From positions 53,781 to 117,780 of the forward strand of contig DUZX01000007.1 in NCBI GenBank assembly GCA_013349325.1: a stretch of DNA of 64,000 bases, given 5' to 3'. This document shows positions 32,778-40,908 of this stretch, in pieces; the stretch's first letter is position 1, and every line of letters starts with the position of its first letter. The notes below the pieces were generated by a model, which was not told the DNA's origin, did no database searches, and saw only the letters and a program-made list of their open reading frames with translations. The translations under genes were made by a program, and so were the position numbers. This DNA is from Desulfuromonadales bacterium. GTDB lineage: Bacteria; Desulfobacterota; Desulfuromonadia; Geobacterales; Pseudopelobacteraceae.

Positions 32778-34155
32778 CAAACAGAACGCTCTCCGAATGA
32801 TAACGCTCTTCTCCGGTGCGGTGAAGGGGATCGCATTTTATCCGGCATCACATCCGGCGATCCACCAACCGATGGTGGAGCTCTATAAGATTCTTACGTC
32901 CGCTTTCAGCCGCGCCGATCAGATAGCGTGGGGTCTGATCGACGGGATCATGTTCTACGACGACCACCTCTTTTTCGAGCCCTCGACCGCTATTTCGGAT
33001 CTGACAAATCGCATGTTGGAAAAAGATGTTGGCCGGATCATTATGACCGCAGATGTCAGCTTTGAGGAGATGCAGAATTTTATCCGCCTTTTCTCCAACA
33101 AGGGCATCAGCTTTGATGTTCTCGCTACTCAGCTGCTACAGGAGGGAATTTTACATATTCATCTTGTACGACAGGGAGCAGAGAGTTTCGATGAACAGGA
33201 TGACCAGAACGATGACGTCAAAGACGATCGCGTCGGAACGTACAACAAGGCTTTAGCCGCAATCAGGTCCGTCTGCCGCGACATAGAACGGGGACGTATC
33301 CCGAACAGCGCCCCGGTCCTGCGGATTGTTGACCGTATGGTTTCCATGACCATGCAGGAGCCGACTACCCTGATGGGACTGACCATGATCAAGGATTATG
33401 ATAATTACACCTTTAATCATTGCGTTAACGTCGGAGTATTGGCAATGGCACTGGGCGCCTCTCTTGGTCTGGATGCGGATACGGTCAGGGACCTGGGCAT
33501 TGCCGGACAGCTGCATGATATCGGCAAAACCATGGTCCCGAAGGAGATTCTCAACAAACCGGGCAAACTTTCCAGTGATGAATTCGAGCAGATGAAGCGG
33601 CACCCGGAACTGGGATCTAAAATTATCCGGGAGATGAAGGGACTTGCTCCGCATATTGCCCAGATCGTGCTTGGACATCACCTGCACTACAACCGCAGCG
33701 GTTATCCGCAATGGGCCCGTAAACTCCCGTTTAACCAGATGGTTGATATCATTGCCACCGCAGACACCTACGATGCCATCACGACGCTGCGCTGCTACCA
33801 GCATCCGGTTAACCCGAAAACCGCGCTGAACGAGATGCGCAAACTGACCGGAACTGTTCTGGATGGCGCTTTGATGGGACAGTTTGTTGAAATGATGGGG
33901 GATTATCCGGTAGGTACCGTCGTGCGGCTTGATACGAATGAAGTGGCGGTGGTCTACCGCCCCAACCCTCTGGAAAATGAAGCGCCGGTTGTGCGTATTT
34001 TGATTGACGAAAACGGCGAACGGCTCCCGGTACCGCGCGAACAGTCGCTGGTGGACCATGATGGATCGCGTTATGCTTCCATTGTTGCGGTTGTAGATCC
34101 GTTTTTGAAGAATCTTGATATCGGCAGACTGGTATCGAGCGGGAACTTCTACTAA
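32764..34155 (+). CDS. HD-GYP domain phosphodiesterase
   Basis: A 463-residue protein with a C-terminal HD-GYP domain, which hydrolyses cyclic di-GMP. The metal site appears as HDIGK in AGQLHDIGKTMVPKEIL, KRHPELG, LGHHLHYNRSGYP and ADTYDAITT. The usual GYP triplet is present in SGYP. The N-terminal about 200 residues share a pattern with the preceding HEAT protein (FYPASHPAIHQPMVELYKIL) and are probably a sensing or partner domain. It is translationally coupled to the HEAT-repeat gene. Confidence 0.87.
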   Translation: MESLDKQNALRMITLFSGAVKGIAFYPASHPAIHQPMVELYKILTSAFSRADQIAWGLIDGIMFYDDHLFFEPSTAISDLTNRMLEKDVGRIIMTADVSFEEMQNFIRLFSNKGISFDVLATQLLQEGILHIHLVRQGAESFDEQDDQNDDVKDDRVGTYNKALAAIRSVCRDIERGRIPNSAPVLRIVDRMVSMTMQEPTTLMGLTMIKDYDNYTFNHCVNVGVLAMALGASLGLDADTVRDLGIAGQLHDIGKTMVPKEILNKPGKLSSDEFEQMKRHPELGSKIIREMKGLAPHIAQIVLGHHLHYNRSGYPQWARKLPFNQMVDIIATADTYDAITTLRCYQHPVNPKTALNEMRKLTGTVLDGALMGQFVEMMGDYPVGTVVRLDTNEVAVVYRPNPLENEAPVVRILIDENGERLPVPREQSLVDHDGSRYASIVAVVDPFLKNLDIGRLVSSGNFY

Positions 34156-34730
34156 AGCGGCATCAGATAGAGTGCCGTAGCGGCAGCCTGACGGGTCGAA
34201 GCGTGTTCTGATCCCAGCAGGAGGATGATACGGTCAACGGAGACGACATCCTTGAGGCGTGCCAGGCTGAGTGCAGCTTCAGCCTCCAGCGAGCCGTTAC
34301 TGGCATCCAGAAACGTGCGTAACCTTTGCAGCACATCAGGACCAACACGGAAATTACCAATGGCTGTGATCGCGCGGGCCTGGACAGCAGTATGAATATC
34401 CTCAAGCCGCTCGATGAGTACCGGCAAGGCAGCCGGCAGAGCCAGGCGGCCAAGAACATCGACCGCAGCCGAACGGATATCGACCTCGGGACGACCGGCA
34501 CAATAAATCAACGGTGACAACACTTTATCTCCGCCAATCTCTCCCAGAGCGTAAATGGCACCGATTCTGGCCCCCATATCCCCGTTTTTGAGCACCGCAA
34601 GAATTTCACCGGTGCTGTTGAGCCCTTCAAGCCTTTCAATAGCCTGAGCAGCTGCAATCTGAACACCGGCTACGCTGTCTTTTAAAAGGGGGCGCAACGC
34701 TTCTATTCGTGATCGGATCTTATCTTTCAT
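34152..34730 (-). CDS. HEAT-repeat protein
   Basis: A 192-residue solenoid made of about six HEAT/PBS-lyase repeats (VAGVQIAAAQAIERLEGLNS, GARIGAIYALGEIGGDKVLS, VDIRSAAVDVLGRLALPAAL, TAVQARAITAIGNFRVGPDV). No catalytic residues are seen. It converges on the HD-GYP gene and the two stop codons overlap by 3 bp. Although convergent, its similarity to the repeats of the protein at 31179 suggests a shared system, which is inference. Confidence 0.75.
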   Translation of the reverse strand: MKDKIRSRIEALRPLLKDSVAGVQIAAAQAIERLEGLNSTGEILAVLKNGDMGARIGAIYALGEIGGDKVLSPLIYCAGRPEVDIRSAAVDVLGRLALPAALPVLIERLEDIHTAVQARAITAIGNFRVGPDVLQRLRTFLDASNGSLEAEAALSLARLKDVVSVDRIILLLGSEHASTRQAAATALYLMPL

Positions 34731-34905
34731 AGTGATCTATGTAGCAGAAACAGGCCGATCAGACAACCGCTAAATGTTAATTGCCGCTTGTGTAAAAAAG
34801 AGAATTTCTGATATATTATCCCGCCACCGTGGCAGCGTATCTAAGCGATAACGGCGTCGCCCTGCTACTGCATAACATGGAAGTACATCAAAAGGAGAGC
34901 TGAAC

Positions 34906-36096
34906 ATGACTGGACCGATAGAAATAAAGCCGGGATTATACTGGATAGGATCAGAGGATCCCGATTTGAGAGTTTTTGACGATCTGTTTCCAACCGAACA
35001 TGGCACCACCTACAACGCCTATCTGCTGAAAGGCACCGAGAAGACCGTCCTGATTGACACCGTCGAAGAAAAATACGTCGACTCATACATGGACAAGGTA
35101 AAATCACTGGTCGATCCGACCACGATCGACTATATCATCGTCAACCACACGGAACATGACCATTCCGGTTCACTGGCCTATCTGCTGGAGCATGCCCCGC
35201 AGGCGACGGTCATCTGCACCCCTGCCGCCAAAAACTTTCTGGGCAACATCCTGCGTCAGACGATCGCCTGTCAGACCGTTAAAGATGGAGACACACTCGA
35301 ATTGGGTGGACGTACCCTGCGCTTTATCATGGCTCCTTTCCTGCACTGGCCCGATACCATGTTCACGCGTCTGGAGCAGGACAATGTCCTGTTTACCTGC
35401 GATGCATTTGCTGCGCACTACTGTAGCCCGGGGCACATCTTTGATGACCAGGTTGACGATTTCACCTCGGCGCGTCATTTCTACTTCGACTGCATCTTCC
35501 GGCCGTTCAAGGACAAGGTACTGGCGGCTGTTGAGAAGATCCGTCACGACGTAATTGATATCGTCTGCCCCAGCCATGGCCCGATCATCCGCAAAGCCCC
35601 CTGGCAGGCTATCTGCCAATTTGAGGAGTGGAGCAAACCGACCTCGCAATCGAAAAAAATCGTGCAGCTGTTCCTGTCACCTCATGGCAGCACGGAAAAG
35701 ATGGCTCATGCCGTTGCACGGGGTGCATCGCAAAACGGCATTGAAGTCTGCAGTTACCACATTAACAGCCTGACCGCCTCTGAGATGCGCAACCTGATGG
35801 AAGAGGCCGATGCGCTGCTGTTCGGCATCCCAACCTTCAATCGCGACATCGCCAAACCGATGTGGGAGGTACTGGCATATCTGAGTACGGTCAAACTCAA
35901 GACCAATCTGGCGGGCGTTTTCGGCAGTTACGGCTGGAGCGGAGAAGCCTGTAAGATGGCTGAAGAGCGACTGAAAAGCCTCGGCTTCAAGCTGGTGGCC
36001 GACTCCGTTCGGATCAATTTTTCTCCGACACCGGAAGTGCTGGAACAGTGCGAAGCGCTCGGCAGGGCCGCCGCCGAAGCGGTAGCAGCGAAGTAG
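34906..36096 (+). CDS. Flavodiiron protein (A-type)
   Basis: A 396-residue flavodiiron protein, cytoplasmic, reducing O2 to water or NO to N2O. The metallo-beta-lactamase-like domain carries the diiron motif NHTEHDH (His81, Glu83, Asp85, His86), with further ligands in FLHWPDTMFT and CPSHGPI. The flavodoxin domain starts near residue 250 (QLFLSPHGSTEKMAHAVARG binds FMN phosphate). No rubredoxin domain is fused and none is adjacent. It appears monocistronic, with an AAAGGAGAG ribosome site and a strong terminator behind. Confidence 0.92.
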   Translation: MTGPIEIKPGLYWIGSEDPDLRVFDDLFPTEHGTTYNAYLLKGTEKTVLIDTVEEKYVDSYMDKVKSLVDPTTIDYIIVNHTEHDHSGSLAYLLEHAPQATVICTPAAKNFLGNILRQTIACQTVKDGDTLELGGRTLRFIMAPFLHWPDTMFTRLEQDNVLFTCDAFAAHYCSPGHIFDDQVDDFTSARHFYFDCIFRPFKDKVLAAVEKIRHDVIDIVCPSHGPIIRKAPWQAICQFEEWSKPTSQSKKIVQLFLSPHGSTEKMAHAVARGASQNGIEVCSYHINSLTASEMRNLMEEADALLFGIPTFNRDIAKPMWEVLAYLSTVKLKTNLAGVFGSYGWSGEACKMAEERLKSLGFKLVADSVRINFSPTPEVLEQCEALGRAAAEAVAAK

Positions 36097-36151
36097 ATCT
36101 AGACCTGAAAGATCTTTGTGATTCCACGTTGCAAAAAAGTTGACATCAACC

Positions 36152-36190
36152 AGCCCCCCGAGGTTTTAAAACCTCGGGGGGCTTTCTTTA
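36152..36190. terminator. Strong terminator, usable in both directions
   Basis: Perfect 16-bp stem AGCCCCCCGAGGTTTT/AAAACCTCGGGGGGCT (36152-36183) followed by TTCTTT, between convergent transcription units. Confidence 0.88.
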
Positions 36191-36193
36191 CCG

Positions 36194-36373
36194 TTAACTA
36201 TTATACTGCCGGTCGTACATCATAACCAGCATGGCACGATTTTCCAGGCAGAGCGGACATAATTCGCCGGCGTCCTGCCAGACCTCACCGGCCAGCCATT
36301 CTCCCGCCTCGGCATACAGCGAGTGCGTGGCCGTCTCGTCGTAATCCTTCTTGCACATCGTACAGTTTTTCAT
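36194..36373 (-). CDS. 59-residue Cys-rich (zinc-ribbon-like) protein
   Basis: A short gene encoding a 59-residue protein with two Cys pairs, CTMC (Cys4, Cys7) and CPLC (Cys39, Cys42), separated by an acidic stretch. The arrangement suggests a small metal-binding knuckle. Its ATG overlaps the stop of the radical SAM gene as ATGA, which supports real, coupled translation. I do not recognise a family. It could be an accessory or metal-delivery partner of the radical SAM protein. Confidence 0.72.
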   Translation of the reverse strand: MKNCTMCKKDYDETATHSLYAEAGEWLAGEVWQDAGELCPLCLENRAMLVMMYDRQYNS

Positions 36374-38055
36374 AACGTGACCTCTTTTCCCGGAAGTGCC
36401 CGCAGATACTCCTGTCGCAGCTTATCCATCTCAGCAGTCCCGATAACGCTCCAGGGGAGGAAGGCGTCCCCTGCAATCTCGCGCTGCAGATACCACTCGA
36501 CGTCAACACCACATTCTCGGGCAGCTTTTTTAAGATTCGCTCCTTCAGACAGGGCAATCAGCAGCGCAGCGAGACGCCGGTCGCCGCGTGACAGCAGCGC
36601 CTGAAGAGCGGACTCGCGCAGACTTTCGACTTTGAGTCGCACATTTGAAAGCGGGCGTATGCGCGCCTCCAGAAGCTTTACCTTGCGCTCCAGAGAACTG
36701 AGCGGTTCCATGCCGCACCACTGAAACGGGGTAAACGGCTTGGGAATGAAGGGATTGACCGAAAGCGTAATTTCGCCCAGCCGTTTGTTGGCCCGCCCCC
36801 GTTCGATAACCCGCTCACGGATTGCTGCCACCAACCTGACCAGTTCATCCAGGTCTGCTTCAGTCTCCGTCGGCAATCCGATAATAAAATAGAGCTTCAG
36901 ATTGAGGATATCACGTGAAATCAACAGGTCACAGGCATCCAGAATCTGGGCTTCGCTCAAGTTCTTACGGATCAGGTCGCGCAGCCGCTGCGAACCACCC
37001 TCCGGTGCCAGTGAGATCGTCTTATGGCCGCTGGCGATCAGCGCATCCAGCATACCGGAGTCAATCCTGTCAACCCGCAGCGATGAGACCGAAACCTTGG
37101 CCCCCTGCTCGACTATGTAGCTGCAGAGACGTCCGATCTCGGCGTAATCGGAGACAGCCGCCCCGACCAGGCCGACCTTGTTACGGTGCTTCAGACCCTG
37201 ATCAATCAGGGCAACAACATGTTCAAACGGTTGCTGACGGAAAGCACCGTAGATGAAGCCGGAGCTGCAGAAACGGCAGCCACGCGGGCAGCCGCGACTG
37301 ACCTCCACCAGAAACATGTCACCAAACTCGGTATCCTCCGTCAGAATCTGCGATGAAGCCGGCTGGTGCTGTTCAAGACAGACAACTGCACGCAGCACTG
37401 GCAAGCAGGCGCCTTCAGCAGCGCTGTAGCCGGTCAGCTCTCCATCTTCGTACTGCGGCTGATAAAAAGTTGGAACGTAGACGCCTGGTATGCCAGCCAG
37501 CGCCCGCAAAAGCCCCTGACGACCACCGATCACGGGCGACATCAGAACTGCGGCGAGCGCCGGCACGATTTCCTCACCCTCACCGATGCAGATAGCGTCG
37601 ATAAAATCAGCCACCGGCTCGGGATTGATAAAAAAAGCTGCGCCACCGGCAATGATCAGCGGGTCGGAATCGGAACGCTCGCCAGAAGAGAACGGTATGC
37701 CGGCCAGGGCGAGTATGACCGGTATATTCAGATAGTCCGGCTCGAAGGAGGTTGAAAAGGCGATCACATCAAAGTCCGAGAGCGGTCGCTGTGACTCCAG
37801 TGAGAGCAGAGGCGTTCTGCTGCTGCGATATTCTTCAATACCGGCACGATCCGGCAGAAAAGCCCGCTCGCAGAGTATATCGGGCGCGTTGTTGAGCAGC
37901 GCATACACGGTCTGAAAACCGAGGCTGCTCATTCCGACCTGATAGCGACTGGGAGAGACCAGACAGATGTTGATCTGCCCGACACGTCCGCGCGGATAGA
38001 GATGAGTCTCAGCCTGCAGGATGGTGCGCTGCTGTTGCCGAAGTGCGCGAGTCAT
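36370..38055 (-). CDS. B12-binding/radical SAM protein
   Basis: A 561-residue radical SAM protein of the TIGR03960-like group. A Rossmann-type B12-binding-like N-terminal region (residues about 25-190, with SSLGFQTVYALLNN and GGAAFFINPEPVADFI) precedes the radical SAM barrel with the cluster motif C-x3-C-x2-C as VSRGCPRGCRFCSSG. The SAM-binding area includes SLAPEGGSQRLR. It resembles the first part of the protein at 44438 but lacks the C-terminal DUF2344 domain. The substrate is unknown. It is followed by the coupled 59-residue gene. Confidence 0.83.
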   Translation of the reverse strand: MTRALRQQQRTILQAETHLYPRGRVGQINICLVSPSRYQVGMSSLGFQTVYALLNNAPDILCERAFLPDRAGIEEYRSSRTPLLSLESQRPLSDFDVIAFSTSFEPDYLNIPVILALAGIPFSSGERSDSDPLIIAGGAAFFINPEPVADFIDAICIGEGEEIVPALAAVLMSPVIGGRQGLLRALAGIPGVYVPTFYQPQYEDGELTGYSAAEGACLPVLRAVVCLEQHQPASSQILTEDTEFGDMFLVEVSRGCPRGCRFCSSGFIYGAFRQQPFEHVVALIDQGLKHRNKVGLVGAAVSDYAEIGRLCSYIVEQGAKVSVSSLRVDRIDSGMLDALIASGHKTISLAPEGGSQRLRDLIRKNLSEAQILDACDLLISRDILNLKLYFIIGLPTETEADLDELVRLVAAIRERVIERGRANKRLGEITLSVNPFIPKPFTPFQWCGMEPLSSLERKVKLLEARIRPLSNVRLKVESLRESALQALLSRGDRRLAALLIALSEGANLKKAARECGVDVEWYLQREIAGDAFLPWSVIGTAEMDKLRQEYLRALPGKEVTL

Positions 38056-38114
38056 CTGAATGATGGGGGAGGCATGAGGGGACTTGAAATCAAGGTTTTC
38101 ATATCATCCGGCTG

Positions 38115-38151
38115 GACAACAAAACGCCGCTCGAGGCGGCGTTTTGTTGTC
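38115..38151. terminator. Terminator between sfrA and the radical SAM gene
   Basis: Perfect 16-bp stem GACAACAAAACGCCGC/GCGGCGTTTTGTTGTC around a 5-nt loop, with T-runs on both strands inside the arms. Confidence 0.8.
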
Positions 38152-38176
38152 TGCACGAAAGTCTGCAGTTTCAGGA

Positions 38177-40744
38177 TCAAGCCTTGGCCAACGTCACGTA
38201 CTGAGGAAACGAGGAGGATATCAGCAGGGCAGCCAGAGCCGGTTCCCGGAAGTGGGCCGGAACAAACAGCGATCCCTTCTGCTGATCGCCGGAAATCAGA
38301 GCCTGTAGCGTGACCGTGCCGCTGTCCGAGGTGATTTTGACGGTATCTCCGGATTTCACATTAAGGGCAGCAGCATCTTCACTGTTAATGGTCGCAGATG
38401 CTTCCCCGGCGACCAGCAGATTGCTCTGCGACCAGGTTGAAAACGTGCCGTTGTGATGCAGGATCGGGCCAATTGTCAGGGCAAACGGACGAGTTGCCGA
38501 AGTCACGTTTGCCGGTGTCAGCGGCAGACAGACGGCTGTGGCTGTCCGGTTCTTAACCCTGCCCATGTGGCAACCGTCATGCGTGCACGTCTCAGTGTAA
38601 AGGCCGGACAGAGAGGTGATTTCATGATGCAGCGCCTCAGCTGACTGCGGTGCAAAAGGTACCACCGGTGCAACCAACTGGTGCAGCTGTGTCAGAATAT
38701 CCGCATCCGTGCGGGTCTGAGCGACCGGCTTGACAGCCGCGCTGAAACATTGTACCCGATTGTCAACCGCCGTAAAGGAACCACTCTTCTCGGCTCCGGT
38801 TGCGGCCGGAAGGACGAAATGAGCCAGTCGGGCGGTTCCGGTCAGGAAGAGATCCTGCACGATCAGCAGTTCCAGCTTCTGTAGAACCCGCAGCACGCGC
38901 TCCTGATTCGGCAGCATGTGCAGCGGATCACTGCCGATCACATAGAGTGCCTTGATCTGACCGGCTTCAATAGCATCCAGAATCTGGAACAGATCTTTAC
39001 CGGGGATCTTCGGAATTGTCGCATGCCAGGCTTTCCCACAGACATCGGCAGCATGATCATAGCTGCGATAGCCGGGCAGATACTCGGGACAGACGCCCAT
39101 ATCAAGCATGCCCTGAGTGTTGTTCTTTTCATCCAGCGGATAGAGACCAGCCCCGGCTTCCGTTACGGCGCCGGTCAGCAGCGCCAGGTCAATCGTTCCG
39201 GATACAGCGTTTTTCAGGTCGGCGGAGCGGATGATTTCGGAGCCGTAGATAACCGCCGTACGCCCGCCACTGCAGATCATACGGGCCGCTTCTCGCAGCG
39301 CTGCTTCAGACACACCGGTCTGCGCGCTGATCTGCTCAAATGACAGCGGCGCCAGTGAAGCCTGCAAAGCGTACAGCCCGGTCAGTCTCTCCGTCGTGGC
39401 CTGCTCTTCTGCCACAAGCGCCTTGTTGAGTCCGGCCACCAGCCAGGCCTCACTGCCGGGACGGCACTGCAGAAATGCATTGGCGAATTTGTTCATCGAG
39501 GTGACGCGGCTGCCGGCCAGCACCAGACGGGCATCGTTTTTTGTAGCGGCCTGAATCACGCGATAGGCAAAGCCGGCCGATTCGGCCTTGAGATCGGCGC
39601 CGATCACGAGAATGGCCGTAGCCTCCTCAATGGCATCCATGCTGTAGGTGCCGCCGCTGTACCCGAGCATCTCCCACTGGATTACCTGGGAAGGCAGATA
39701 GCCCAGTCGTGCCTCGGAATCGATATTGTTGCTGCCGAGAGCGCCGCGCATAAATTTCTGAAACAGGTAGCTCTCTTCATTCGTCACGCGCGGCGAGCCG
39801 ATGCCGGCCACGGCCGCGCCGCCACCCTGCGTGGTAATCTCTTTCAAACGGGCGGCAATCTGAGGCAGTGCCGTATCCCAGCCGGTCTTCTGCTGCTTTC
39901 CGGAGGCATCTTTGGCAAGCGGCGCTGTCAGACGCTCGGGAGCATTGAAGGCGGCATAGCCGAAACGGCCATTGATACAGAGGTTGCCCTTGTTGAAGCC
40001 TTCGTCAGAGCTGGTTACCCGCTCGACCTTGCCCTCTTTGACATGATATTCAATCGGGCAACCGGATGAACAGAAACTGCAAACGCTCTGAGAAACCGTG
40101 AAGGTCCATGGGCGCCCCTTGAATTTGAACGGTGTGCTGATCAGCGTGCCGGTCGGGCAGGCTTCGATGCAGTTGCCGCAAAAGTCGCAATCCAGCGGCT
40201 GGCGGGAGAGCGTATCGATGATCGTACGATCGCCACGGTCAACCGCTTCAATCGCTTCTCGTCCGACCACTTCACGGCAGACTTTGACACATTTTTCGCA
40301 GAGGATGCAGCGGTTGGGATCGCTTTCCAGCAGTCGCCAGTCGTAGCGGATCGGCAGGCGTTCCAGTTCTGCGGTGTAGGGGTTCTTGTCAACCTTGAGC
40401 GCATAGCAGGTATCCTGCAGATTGCATTCGCCGCCGGCGTCACAGATCGGGCAGTCCAGCGGATGATTGACCAGCATCAGCTCCAGCGTGCTCTTGCGGA
40501 TCTGCTCCAGTTTGGGAGTGCTGGTTGTAACCCGGATGCCCTCTTTGACCGGCGTGTTACAGGCGGTCATGGGGCGGTCAACACCTTCGACGTCGACAAT
40601 ACAAATACGACAGGCACCGGTGGTTGATATTTTTTTCAGCCAGCAGAGTGTCGGGATGGTGATGCCCAACTGCGCCGCTGCAGTCAGGATAGTCGTACCT
40701 TTGGGAACCTGAATCTCGTGGCCGTCAATCGTTAATGAAACCAT
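38177..40744 (-). CDS. sfrA: NuoG/Fdh-like Fe-S oxidoreductase, SfrA-type
   Basis: An 855-residue cytoplasmic protein. It starts with a [2Fe-2S] ferredoxin domain (TLCWLKKISTTGACRICIV), then the His-Cys cluster segment HPLDCPICDAGGECNLQD, two [4Fe-4S] sites (CILCEKCVKVC and CDFCGNCIEACPTG), and a molybdopterin-oxidoreductase-like domain opened by CSFCSSGCPIEYH. No signal peptide is present. Domain order equals NuoG or NAD-dependent formate dehydrogenase alpha. The GltD-type partner next door makes the NADPH-dependent SfrAB complex of Geobacter the best match, although SfrA is named from context and memory. Confidence 0.72.
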   Translation of the reverse strand: MVSLTIDGHEIQVPKGTTILTAAAQLGITIPTLCWLKKISTTGACRICIVDVEGVDRPMTACNTPVKEGIRVTTSTPKLEQIRKSTLELMLVNHPLDCPICDAGGECNLQDTCYALKVDKNPYTAELERLPIRYDWRLLESDPNRCILCEKCVKVCREVVGREAIEAVDRGDRTIIDTLSRQPLDCDFCGNCIEACPTGTLISTPFKFKGRPWTFTVSQSVCSFCSSGCPIEYHVKEGKVERVTSSDEGFNKGNLCINGRFGYAAFNAPERLTAPLAKDASGKQQKTGWDTALPQIAARLKEITTQGGGAAVAGIGSPRVTNEESYLFQKFMRGALGSNNIDSEARLGYLPSQVIQWEMLGYSGGTYSMDAIEEATAILVIGADLKAESAGFAYRVIQAATKNDARLVLAGSRVTSMNKFANAFLQCRPGSEAWLVAGLNKALVAEEQATTERLTGLYALQASLAPLSFEQISAQTGVSEAALREAARMICSGGRTAVIYGSEIIRSADLKNAVSGTIDLALLTGAVTEAGAGLYPLDEKNNTQGMLDMGVCPEYLPGYRSYDHAADVCGKAWHATIPKIPGKDLFQILDAIEAGQIKALYVIGSDPLHMLPNQERVLRVLQKLELLIVQDLFLTGTARLAHFVLPAATGAEKSGSFTAVDNRVQCFSAAVKPVAQTRTDADILTQLHQLVAPVVPFAPQSAEALHHEITSLSGLYTETCTHDGCHMGRVKNRTATAVCLPLTPANVTSATRPFALTIGPILHHNGTFSTWSQSNLLVAGEASATINSEDAAALNVKSGDTVKITSDSGTVTLQALISGDQQKGSLFVPAHFREPALAALLISSSFPQYVTLAKA

Positions 40745-40787
40745 ATCTTTGTATCTCCAGATATAAAAATCGTATTGAAAATATTTT

Positions 40788-40906
40788 CCAATTCCAGATC
40801 AAGGATGATATCAAGGCGGCGAGGATTGCGGCGGCGAGGCGTACATATCAGTATGTTGAGCAGCCGAAGACGAGCCAACGACGATAGGGCCTTGATATGG
40901 AATTGG
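40788..40906. repeat. 119-bp inverted-repeat element between sfrB and sfrA
   Basis: 17-bp ends CCAATTCCAGATCAAGG (40788-40804) and CCTTGATATGGAATTGG (40890-40906) are inverted copies with one mismatch. The interior holds two copies of GGCGGCGAGG. It begins 2 bp after the sfrB stop and ends 43 bp before the sfrA start, so it must be transcribed. Confidence 0.75.
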
Positions 40907-40908
40907 TA

